Assembly (NCBI GenBank): GCA_003978475.1
Contig: QNZR01000240.1
Span: forward strand, 1 to 7,158
Origin: Sulfurimonas sp.
GTDB lineage: Bacteria > Campylobacterota > Campylobacteria > Campylobacterales > Sulfurimonadaceae
DNA: 7,158 nucleotides
Direction of reading: 5' to 3'
Positions within the stretch are counted from its first letter, which is position 1, and each line of letters begins with the position of its first letter. This document shows positions 1-5,045 of this stretch, piece by piece. The notes under the pieces are model-generated. The model saw only the letters and a program-made list of their open reading frames with translations, searched no databases and was not told the DNA's origin. The translations under genes and the position numbers were made by a program.

Positions 1-2
1 TT

Positions 3-1055
3 GCCATCTGGAACTTTACCAATCGGTGTAATCTCTCCTGCATGCACTGCTATTCCAAATCCGGTTTGGATGAAACTGACACCCTGACAACAGAGCAGAT
101 TAAAAAAACCATTCTGGAAATGAAAGCCAATGGTGTCAAATTTATTATTTTTTCAGGAGGAGAGCCGTTAACACGTAAAGATCTCTTTGAAATTGCCGAC
201 TTTTGTAAAACAAACGGCATCATTACCTATCTTTCGAGCAATGGGCTCTATTTTACCCGAAACAACATCAAACGGATTGTCGATACCTTTAACTATGTCG
301 GGGTCAGCATTGATGGCGATGAAGCCACACATGACTACTTTCGAGGCTTAAAAGGCGCCTTTAACGAGTCGCTCAAAGCCATACTGCTTGCCAATGAGAC
401 CGGAGCCAAGGTCGGCATTCGCTTTACCATGACGAAAGAGACCATTCACTCGCTGGCATATGTTTTTGATTTGGTCGAGAAACACAACATTCCCAAAATC
501 TATATTTCCCACCTTGTTTATTCCGGTCGCGGTCTGGACAACTTAAAGATGGATCTGAATAAAACACAGCGCCGTGATGCGGTTGATTTCATTTTGGACA
601 AGGCCTTTGAGTACCATAAAGAAGGTCGTGATATCGAGATTGTTACCGGTAATATGGAGCAGGATGCTGTTGTATTTCTTGAGCGTTTTGCACAACACTA
701 TCCTGATTTAAAACAACAAATGCGGCAGCGACTTGTCAATTGGGGCGGCAACAGTGCCGGACGCAAACTGCTCAATATCAATAGCGAAGGCGATGTTCGT
801 CCCGACCCGTTTTTTCCCATGGTCATTGGCAATATTATGGAACAGGATTTTGGCACCATATGGCATCAGGGAACCCTGCTTGATCGGCTCCGTATTCACC
901 CAAGAAATTCCCTTGGCGGTATCTGTGCGGAGTGTGAACAGATCGATATCTGTAACGGCGGTTCACGAGCGCGTGCCTATGCGATTACGGGTGATCTTTG
1001 GAGCGAAGATCCCTCCTGTTATTTAACTCAAGAAGAGCGAAGGAACATCTCATGA
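3..1055 (+). CDS. nirJ: Heme d1 biosynthesis radical SAM protein NirJ (5' partial)
   Basis: NirJ is a cytoplasmic radical S-adenosylmethionine enzyme that removes or modifies the two propionate side chains of 12,18-didecarboxysiroheme on the way to heme d1. The reading frame is open from the first bases of the window, so the N-terminus is missing (350 residues visible, probably 15-40 lost). The cluster motif CNLSCMHC (CX3CX2C, visible residues 9-16) lies upstream of the first ATG at 42, so that ATG is not the start. GGEP, which binds the SAM methionine moiety, follows at about 52-55. The C-terminus has a second cysteine set, CX2CX5CX21C (308, 311, 317, 339), ending in the NirJ-like stretch TGDLWSEDPSCYL, and a central NWGGNSAGRKLLNI segment also typical of NirJ. 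This separates it from other SPASM proteins such as PqqE or AhbD. The stop overlaps the nirF start (ATGA). Recognition as NirJ is strong; NirJ1/NirJ2-type subdivision cannot be decided here. Confidence 0.9.
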   Translation, partial: AIWNFTNRCNLSCMHCYSKSGLDETDTLTTEQIKKTILEMKANGVKFIIFSGGEPLTRKDLFEIADFCKTNGIITYLSSNGLYFTRNNIKRIVDTFNYVGVSIDGDEATHDYFRGLKGAFNESLKAILLANETGAKVGIRFTMTKETIHSLAYVFDLVEKHNIPKIYISHLVYSGRGLDNLKMDLNKTQRRDAVDFILDKAFEYHKEGRDIEIVTGNMEQDAVVFLERFAQHYPDLKQQMRQRLVNWGGNSAGRKLLNINSEGDVRPDPFFPMVIGNIMEQDFGTIWHQGTLLDRLRIHPRNSLGGICAECEQIDICNGGSRARAYAITGDLWSEDPSCYLTQEERRNIS

Positions 1056-2188
1056 AAATAATGACACTATTTTGCGGGCTTGTGCTGACACTATCGGCGA
1101 CAGGTTCTGCCACACCGAACGTCAGTGCCCTCTTACAGGCCGCTGCGACAACCGACAAGATATTTGTGGTTGAACGCGAGAGCGAATCTCTTGCCGTTAT
1201 CGAAAACGGCTTGCCCAAAGGTCACATGAAACATATGCACAATATGAACCATGGCGTCGTCAAATTTTACGGCAAAGACGGATACGTCATTAGTCGTGAC
1301 GGCTACATTGTTAAATTTGATCCGGAGAAAGAGGTCATACTCAAAGAGCATAAAACCAGTGACAGCGCTATTGGCTTTGTTATTAACGACTATTATGTTG
1401 CCGTTGCCAACTATGACAAAAAAAGCGTCGATATCCTGGATCGTGATCTTAATCCTCTTGAGTCTTTTAGTACAGGCTCTAAAAATGTCGGTATTAAAAT
1501 TTACAACGACTATCTCATTTTTTCTCAGATGGATAACGATAAAATCACCGTCCTTCGTGATACCAATCACGGGAAAAAAATTCCCCATTTTGAAATTTAC
1601 AAAGAGTTTGACAATGTGGGAGTCATGCCGTTTGATGCTATGATTAAGGAGAACTATTATATTGCCGGTTTTTTTCAAAGTCCTTTCTTTGGCGTGGTAG
1701 ATTTAGATACCATGACCTATAAAAAAATTGATATTTTACTTGGTAATCGAAAACCGGTACTAAAGGTACCCCATTTCGGTTTTTGGAGTATTAGCAACGG
1801 CAATGTGTTTATTCCTGCTGTAGGCGATAACAAAGTATTGGTCTACACACCTGATTTTAAATTTGTGACCGCCATTGAAACCGAAGGTCTGCCGGTATTT
1901 ACCACATTAAGTCCAGATGAAAAATATTTGGCAGTCACTTTCAGCGGAAAAAAATTTCCGGTTATTCAAATTATTGATACCCAAACACTCAAAGTGATTA
2001 AACGCTTTGAATTCGATGGTAAAGTGTTACATGTACGATGGTCCAAACAGCGTCCCAACCTCTATATATCGGTCAATGATGCCAATAAAGTTGCCGTCAT
2101 CAACACGAAGGGCTGGTGGTTAAATCGTGAGATTTTTCAAATTCAAAAACCTTCGGGTATCTTTATTTATGAAAAGGCAAAGCAATGA
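1052..2188 (+). CDS. nirF: Heme d1 biosynthesis protein NirF (periplasmic cytochrome d1-like beta-propeller)
   Basis: NirF is a beta-propeller related to the d1 domain of cytochrome cd1 nitrite reductase. It binds a late heme d1 intermediate and is needed for heme d1 maturation; its exact reaction is still debated. I choose the ATG at 1052 (378 aa) because AAGGA lies 7 nt upstream and it overlaps the nirJ stop. The same frame is open further upstream but would add an unlikely 18-residue extension. Residues 1-20 form a Sec-type signal peptide (MKIMTLFCGLVLTLSATGSA). Its Cys8 follows Phe, so it is not a lipobox. Propeller-like strands follow, with repeated blocks such as GYVISRDGYIVKFD and FTTLSPDEKYLAV. 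There is no CXXCH, so this is not NirN or NirS, which carry a cytochrome c domain. A His/Met-rich stretch (residues 58-67, HMKHMHNMNH) precedes the strand VVKF. Its last His (67) is the likely equivalent of the essential N-terminal His in Paracoccus NirF, by unaided alignment. Confidence 0.85.
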   Translation: MKIMTLFCGLVLTLSATGSATPNVSALLQAAATTDKIFVVERESESLAVIENGLPKGHMKHMHNMNHGVVKFYGKDGYVISRDGYIVKFDPEKEVILKEHKTSDSAIGFVINDYYVAVANYDKKSVDILDRDLNPLESFSTGSKNVGIKIYNDYLIFSQMDNDKITVLRDTNHGKKIPHFEIYKEFDNVGVMPFDAMIKENYYIAGFFQSPFFGVVDLDTMTYKKIDILLGNRKPVLKVPHFGFWSISNGNVFIPAVGDNKVLVYTPDFKFVTAIETEGLPVFTTLSPDEKYLAVTFSGKKFPVIQIIDTQTLKVIKRFEFDGKVLHVRWSKQRPNLYISVNDANKVAVINTKGWWLNREIFQIQKPSGIFIYEKAKQ

Positions 2189-2919
2189 GTACCGTCTATT
2201 TAACAGGTGCGGGTCCAGGTGATATGGAGCTACTCACACTCAAAGCACTGCGTGTTGTCCAGGAAGCCGATGTCATCATTTATGACCGGCTTGCCAATCC
2301 ACAGATCCTTAAAAAAGCCAAAAACGGCTGTGAATTTGTCTATGTCGGTAAAGAAGACGGCAAACACATTATGCCCCAGGATCAGATTAATGAGACTATT
2401 TACCAAAATGCGCTCAAACATCAGACCGTAGTACGCCTCAAAGGGGGTGACCCTTTTGTCTTTGGACGTGGCGGTGAAGAGGCGGCATACCTGCATGAGC
2501 GCAATATTCCGTTTGAGATTATTCCCGGTATTACCTCAGCCGTTAGTGCCCCGGCATATGCGGGTATTCCCGTCACACATCGGGGAGTCGCCGTCTCTTT
2601 TCGTGTCGTAACCGGTCATGAATCACCCGATAAAGAGAGTTCCCAAATTCCCTGGGAAAACTTTAAAACCGATGATACCATTGTCTTTTTAATGGGACTT
2701 CACAATCTCGATAAAATCAGCAAAAAACTCATTGAAGTTGGTAAGGCACCAACCTACCCGTGCGCCGTCATCTCCAAAGGTACTACATCGCAACAGCGTG
2801 TTGTTGTAGGAACCCTCGAGAATATTGTTGAACGCGCTCAAGGTATTCCCACTCCCGCACTAATCGTCGTAGGAAAGGTAGTAGCACTGCGTGAACAGCT
2901 CCAATGGTTTCGGCACTAG
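2185..2919 (+). CDS. cobA: Uroporphyrinogen-III C-methyltransferase (SUMT; NirE/CobA type)
   Basis: This enzyme transfers methyl groups from two SAM molecules to C2 and C7 of uroporphyrinogen III, giving precorrin-2, the branch-point precursor of siroheme, cobalamin and heme d1. The 244-residue protein is the usual length of a stand-alone SUMT, without the CysG dehydrogenase/ferrochelatase part. Visible family motifs are the N-terminal loop TGAGPGD (7-13), RLKGGDPFVFGRGGEE (84-99), PGITSAVSAPAYAGIPVTHR (114-133), and the C-terminal GTPTP-like IPTPALIVVG. AAAAGG lies 7 nt before the ATG, which overlaps the nirF stop (ATGA), so the three genes are translationally coupled. Placement directly after nirJ and nirF argues for the nirE role (heme d1), though it may also feed siroheme or B12. 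The family call is near certain; the pathway assignment comes from context. Confidence 0.95.
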   Translation: MSTVYLTGAGPGDMELLTLKALRVVQEADVIIYDRLANPQILKKAKNGCEFVYVGKEDGKHIMPQDQINETIYQNALKHQTVVRLKGGDPFVFGRGGEEAAYLHERNIPFEIIPGITSAVSAPAYAGIPVTHRGVAVSFRVVTGHESPDKESSQIPWENFKTDDTIVFLMGLHNLDKISKKLIEVGKAPTYPCAVISKGTTSQQRVVVGTLENIVERAQGIPTPALIVVGKVVALREQLQWFRH

Positions 2920-2955
2920 AAATCACTATTACATGTAAATCTATGAGCGGCTCTT

Positions 2956-3654
2956 CTAATGCTCCTGTAGGCGGCACTTCTTCTGTAGTGTTTCGACCTG
3001 AGTATTACCACTCTCCCGGGCTTTTTGAGCCCATATTTTCGCTTGTGCAAACTTCTGCTGTTCACAATAGATTTCGGCTAAAAGATAATAGGCCTCTTTG
3101 TCATGATGTCGGGCATTCTTCTGCAACCACAATGCAGCACGGTCAAAATCTAAGAGCTGCATGTAAATACGTCCAATATTGGCAATGGCACCTTGATGCC
3201 CCTGTTGCGCAGCCTGTTCAAGAAGCTGTGCGGCTCTAGTGACATTATGATCGATGCCATCGCCTCTGTAATACATTAGTGCAGCATTATACTGAGCATC
3301 AGCATTGCCGGCATCAGATGCCCGCTGCAACCAATGTAACGCCTCATGATAATTTTGTGCGACATGGGTTCCTTTCAAATAGAACATTCCCAAGTCATAT
3401 TGGGCCCGGGTACTATTAGATGCCGCTGCTTTTCGTAACCAATACAACCCCTGCTCATTACTTTGTTTCGTACCCAAGCCCTGAAAATAGAGATAGCTCA
3501 GTGCATTTTGTGCCGTGACATTACCCTCTTTGGCATGTTGGGCATAACCCCGGAATGCGGTTGTATAATCATGGTGCTTAAACGCTTCTAGTGCACTTTG
3601 ACCCGCTTCTGAACTTGCTGCTACTATCCACAACACCCACACAAAAAATCGCAT
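2956..3654 (-). CDS. Exported Sel1-repeat (TPR-like) protein
   Basis: This is a 232-residue protein made of tandem Sel1-like repeats, helical pairs that usually act as protein-interaction scaffolds. Residues 1-17 look like a signal peptide (hydrophobic FFVWVLWIVAA, then a small-residue region), so a periplasmic location is likely. Repeat units of about 36 residues are visible at roughly 46-81, 82-117 and 118-153, with repeated signatures A(Q)Y(N/D), GLYWLRKAA, EALHWLQRAS, AAQLLEQAA and a G-x-G turn (YRGDGI). A shorter, more TPR-like part follows (RAALWLQKNA, AEIYCEQQKFAQAKIWAQKA). TAAGGAGT is placed just before the ATG and overlaps the stop codon of the upstream membrane-protein gene, only 9 bp away, so the two are co-transcribed and probably co-translated. 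It runs convergent to the nir genes. Specific partner and role are unknown; the repeat-family call is firm. Confidence 0.85.
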   Translation of the reverse strand: MRFFVWVLWIVAASSEAGQSALEAFKHHDYTTAFRGYAQHAKEGNVTAQNALSYLYFQGLGTKQSNEQGLYWLRKAAASNSTRAQYDLGMFYLKGTHVAQNYHEALHWLQRASDAGNADAQYNAALMYYRGDGIDHNVTRAAQLLEQAAQQGHQGAIANIGRIYMQLLDFDRAALWLQKNARHHDKEAYYLLAEIYCEQQKFAQAKIWAQKARESGNTQVETLQKKCRLQEH

Positions 3655-3663
3655 TATTACTCC

Positions 3664-3858
3664 TTACATCAACTGTAACAGTGTGGCAAGTATTAAGGCG
3701 CCCAAAAACGTGCTGACAATAATAATGACTCTTTTTTGGCGCTCTTGAATCTTATATTTGTCTTCTATATAGTCAGCAAGTTTGATGGCAGGAAAAATCA
3801 TAAAAAGAAACATGGGAAAGGTATAGACCAAAATCATAACAAGATCCTGTGCAAACAT
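3664..3858 (-). CDS. Small two-helix membrane protein, unknown function
   Basis: This is a predicted 64-residue protein with two hydrophobic segments, about residues 5-26 (LVMILVYTFPMFLFMIFPAI region) and 43-63 (VIIIVSTFLGALILATLLQL). They are joined by a charged loop (DYIEDKYKIQERQKR) that should lie in the cytoplasm by the positive-inside rule. I prefer the ATG at 3858 to the in-frame ATG at 3873, because GGGAG stands 6 nt before 3858 while nothing resembling a ribosome binding site precedes 3873. The stop is embedded in the ribosome binding site of the downstream Sel1-repeat gene. The gene is preceded by an AT-rich promoter with an FNR-like site. I recognise no family. It could be a membrane partner of the Sel1 protein or a small accessory subunit, which is inference only. 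Confidence 0.65.
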   Translation of the reverse strand: MFAQDLVMILVYTFPMFLFMIFPAIKLADYIEDKYKIQERQKRVIIIVSTFLGALILATLLQLM

Positions 3859-3864
3859 CGATAT

Positions 3865-3869
3865 CTCCC
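3865..3869 (-). promoter_or_regulatory. Ribosome binding site deciding the start of the small membrane protein
   Basis: On the minus strand GGGAG is followed by a 6-nt spacer and then ATG at 3858. It lies inside the 5-codon extension that the alternative ATG at 3873 would give, so it argues for the shorter product. Confidence 0.6.
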
Positions 3870-3888
3870 GCATTTTTAAAGTTAATTT

Positions 3889-3903
3889 ATTATATTTATT
3901 ATA
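3889..3903 (-). promoter_or_regulatory. Candidate -10 elements for the membrane protein/Sel1 operon
   Basis: The minus strand reads GATATAATAAATATAATAAA, giving two TATAAT hexamers, at 3903-3898 and 3894-3889. The first would start transcription near 3891-3890, leaving a leader of about 33 nt that contains the GGGAG ribosome binding site. There is no good -35 hexamer at the right distance. The FNR-like site takes its place, as expected for an activator-dependent promoter. Confidence 0.5.
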
Positions 3904-3924
3904 TCATACAACAATAGATACTGC

Positions 3925-3938
3925 TTGATGATTCTCAA
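3925..3938. promoter_or_regulatory. FNR/DNR-type operator (TTGAT-N4-CTCAA)
   Basis: TTGATGATTCTCAA matches the FNR-family consensus TTGAT-N4-ATCAA at 9 of 10 defined positions. Its centre lies 40.5-41.5 bp upstream of the start predicted from the minus-strand TATAAT, which is the class II activator position for the membrane protein/Sel1 operon. On the plus strand it overlaps a possible -35 (TTGATG) of the lipoprotein gene, where bound protein would be expected to repress. A Crp/Fnr protein with a TTGAT-reading helix is encoded at 4290-4928. Confidence 0.55.
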
Positions 3939-3953
3939 CAAAGCAGTTATAAA
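3925..3953 (+). promoter_or_regulatory. Candidate sigma70 promoter of the lipoprotein gene
   Basis: TTGATG (3925-3930), a 17-bp spacer and TATAAA (3948-3953) form a good vegetative promoter by sequence. The expected start is near 3960, only about 3 nt before the ATG at 3963, so the message would be nearly leaderless and would lack the AGGG at 3954-3957. Alternative upstream -10 candidates (TATCAT 3902-3907, TAGATA 3915-3920) would give a normal leader, so use of this element is uncertain. Confidence 0.35.
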
Positions 3954-3962
3954 AGGGTTCCT

Positions 3963-4271
3963 ATGAAAAATACGGTTAAACTGGGGGTTATTTCCCTCTT
4001 GGCGTCATTCTTTTTAGCAGGTTGTGTGGCAACGTCGGGGGTCTCCGGTGACGTTATTGCACATAAAACGGTCTCTACCAAGGCAATGCATGACATCATT
4101 AAAACCGCAGCGCAAAACGACGGCTGGCGCATGACAGAATTTCGTGGCAATGCTATGATTGCGGAGAAAGACGGTATTGTTACTACAGTCACTTATCAAG
4201 CTGGCGCCATTACCATTAAACCTGAAAACAGTCGTTTAAAAGACACCATTGAGGATGCACTCAACCACTAA
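3963..4271 (+). CDS. Small lipoprotein, unknown function
   Basis: This is a 102-residue predicted lipoprotein. It has a basic N-terminus (MKNTVK), a hydrophobic stretch and the lipobox LAGC with Cys21 as the lipidated residue. The residue after Cys is Val, so an inner-membrane retention Asp is absent and outer-membrane sorting is plausible. The mature part is a compact domain of about 75 residues, reading MHDIIKTAAQNDGWRMTEF, then NAMIAEKDGIVTTVTYQAG, then AITIKPENSRLKDTIEDALN. It resembles small beta-rich lipoprotein domains of the pattern 'helix - GW-x-hydrophobic - (I/V)AEK' seen in many Proteobacteria, whose function is unknown to me. AGGG lies 5 nt before the ATG. The gene is divergent from the membrane protein/Sel1 operon and shares the region holding the FNR-like site. 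It appears monocistronic and ends 18 bp from the convergent regulator gene. Confidence 0.85.
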   Translation: MKNTVKLGVISLLASFFLAGCVATSGVSGDVIAHKTVSTKAMHDIIKTAAQNDGWRMTEFRGNAMIAEKDGIVTTVTYQAGAITIKPENSRLKDTIEDALNH

Positions 4272-4289
4272 ACAAGAGAACGCTTCGTG

Positions 4290-4928
4290 CTATTCAAAGA
4301 GAACGCGCAGGCCTTCTCTGCTTTTAATGCGGTAGCCGTTAGACTCTTTCTCCAGCAGTTCGAGTACCACGAGCTTCTTAAATGTACGCGAAAGCGTCTC
4401 AGGGGTCATATGCAGATGTTCTGCAAGCTGATAGTGCTTAAGCTCTGTCAGGGCCTCTTTATTATCGCATAAAAATTTTGCCAGACGGGCCGTTGAATCT
4501 AAAACAACATTCAGAGCAATAACATCTTCAAGATACTTAATCTTCTTCGAAAGTGATTTAAACAGCAACAGTGCCACATCAGGATCATGTAAAAACTCTT
4601 TTTTAAACCGTTCAAAATCAATCTCAATCACTGTTCCGTCCGTCTCAAATGCTGCCGAAGCCGGGTATGGCATGCCTTCTAAGACTGCCATTTCTGCAAT
4701 TAAAGAAACCGGACGAAAGCGGTGCATGATAATTTCATTGTTCTTGGGATCGGTCTTATACACTTTAAGTGTTCCCTCTGTTAAGAGGGTCAAAGAGGTA
4801 GGCTGCTCTTTTTCATAAAAAAGAATGGCACCTTTATCAAAATGTTTTTTAGTAGAAAATGATCCCAGCAGCTCAAGCTGCTCATCACTTAAAGTCTCAA
4901 AAAAATAAATTTTTCTTAAATTGGTCAC
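4290..4928 (-). CDS. Crp/Fnr-family transcriptional regulator (DNR/NnrR-like, no Fe-S cysteines)
   Basis: This 212-residue DNA-binding regulator has an N-terminal cyclic-nucleotide-binding-like beta-barrel (about 10-110), a long dimer helix (about 117-140) and a C-terminal winged helix-turn-helix (QLAEHLHMTPETLSRTFKKL, about 167-186). The recognition helix has E-T-L-S-R (177-181), equivalent to FNR E209/S212/R213, which read TTGAT half-sites. The only cysteine is Cys154, so it cannot carry an FNR-type 4Fe-4S cluster. The cAMP-contact segment GE...RS is changed to AE...AS (AEMAVLEGMPYPAS), so cAMP binding is unlikely. That combination is typical of DNR/NnrR/NssR-type sensors, and nearby heme d1 genes fit a nitric-oxide or denitrification signal, but the effector is inference. 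I take the GTG at 4928 as start because AAGGA lies 5 nt upstream; the in-frame TTG at 4958 has no such site. Confidence 0.85.
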   Translation of the reverse strand: MTNLRKIYFFETLSDEQLELLGSFSTKKHFDKGAILFYEKEQPTSLTLLTEGTLKVYKTDPKNNEIIMHRFRPVSLIAEMAVLEGMPYPASAAFETDGTVIEIDFERFKKEFLHDPDVALLLFKSLSKKIKYLEDVIALNVVLDSTARLAKFLCDNKEALTELKHYQLAEHLHMTPETLSRTFKKLVVLELLEKESNGYRIKSREGLRVLFE

Positions 4929-5045
4929 GTGAATCCTTGCTACATGTAAAACACTCAATCAAACTCAAGAATATATCCACCTCTGGCTTAAGAGGGCATT
5001 AACCATTATTCTTTTACACTTCCGTATTGCAATAGACAAAGAGAG
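4929..5045. other. Divergent intergenic region between regulator and TrpD2-like gene
   Basis: These 117 bp must hold the promoters of both divergent genes. No strong sigma70 pair is obvious; TATATT (minus strand, about 4975-4970) is a weak -10 candidate for the regulator. Two small symmetric elements are seen: CCTCT-6 nt-AGAGG at 4980-4995 and TACATGTA at 4941-4948 in the regulator leader. A poor FNR-like match (minus strand TTGAGTTTGATTGA, 7 of 10) at 4956-4969 might mark autoregulation but is too weak to call. Confidence 0.3.
4934..4938 (-). promoter_or_regulatory. Ribosome binding site deciding the GTG start of the regulator
   Basis: AAGGA on the minus strand stands 5 nt before GTG at 4928. 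It lies inside the extension that a TTG start at 4958 would add, and the protein then begins VTNLRKIYFF (read as Met), which fits the usual Crp/Fnr N-terminus. Confidence 0.65.

Noticed and set aside
998..1051. 18-residue upstream extension of nirF
   Set aside because: It would overlap nirJ by 58 bp and put a basic, non-signal sequence before an evident signal peptide; AAGGA supports the ATG at 1052.
42..1055. ATG at 42 as the start of nirJ
   Set aside because: The frame is open upstream and the first two cysteines of the CX3CX2C cluster motif lie before this ATG, so the gene begins outside the window.
1133..1678. Long open frame of 181 codons antisense to nirF
   Set aside because: It lies wholly inside a well-supported gene, has no ribosome site or recognisable domain, and its composition mirrors the beta-strand repeats of nirF read backwards.
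2929..2938. Perfect palindrome TTACATGTAA after the methyltransferase gene
   Set aside because: It is only 10 bp, has no T-run to make it a terminator, and similar ACATGT words occur elsewhere in coding sequence, so chance is adequate.
2904..3239. Plus-strand frame of 111 codons overlapping the Sel1-repeat gene
   Set aside because: It is antisense to clear Sel1 repeats and its start overlaps the end of the methyltransferase gene without a ribosome site; low-complexity product without family features.
4929..4958. TTG at 4958 as start of the Crp/Fnr regulator
   Set aside because: No ribosome binding site precedes it, while AAGGA 5 nt before the GTG at 4928 fits well.
4956..4969. Second FNR-like site upstream of the regulator
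   Set aside because: Only about 7 of 10 positions agree with the consensus and the second half-site is poor; it was mentioned but not called.
4980..4995. Inverted repeat CCTCT-N6-AGAGG between the regulator and the TrpD2-like gene
   Set aside because: A five-base stem is too short to call an operator or terminator without comparison to relatives.
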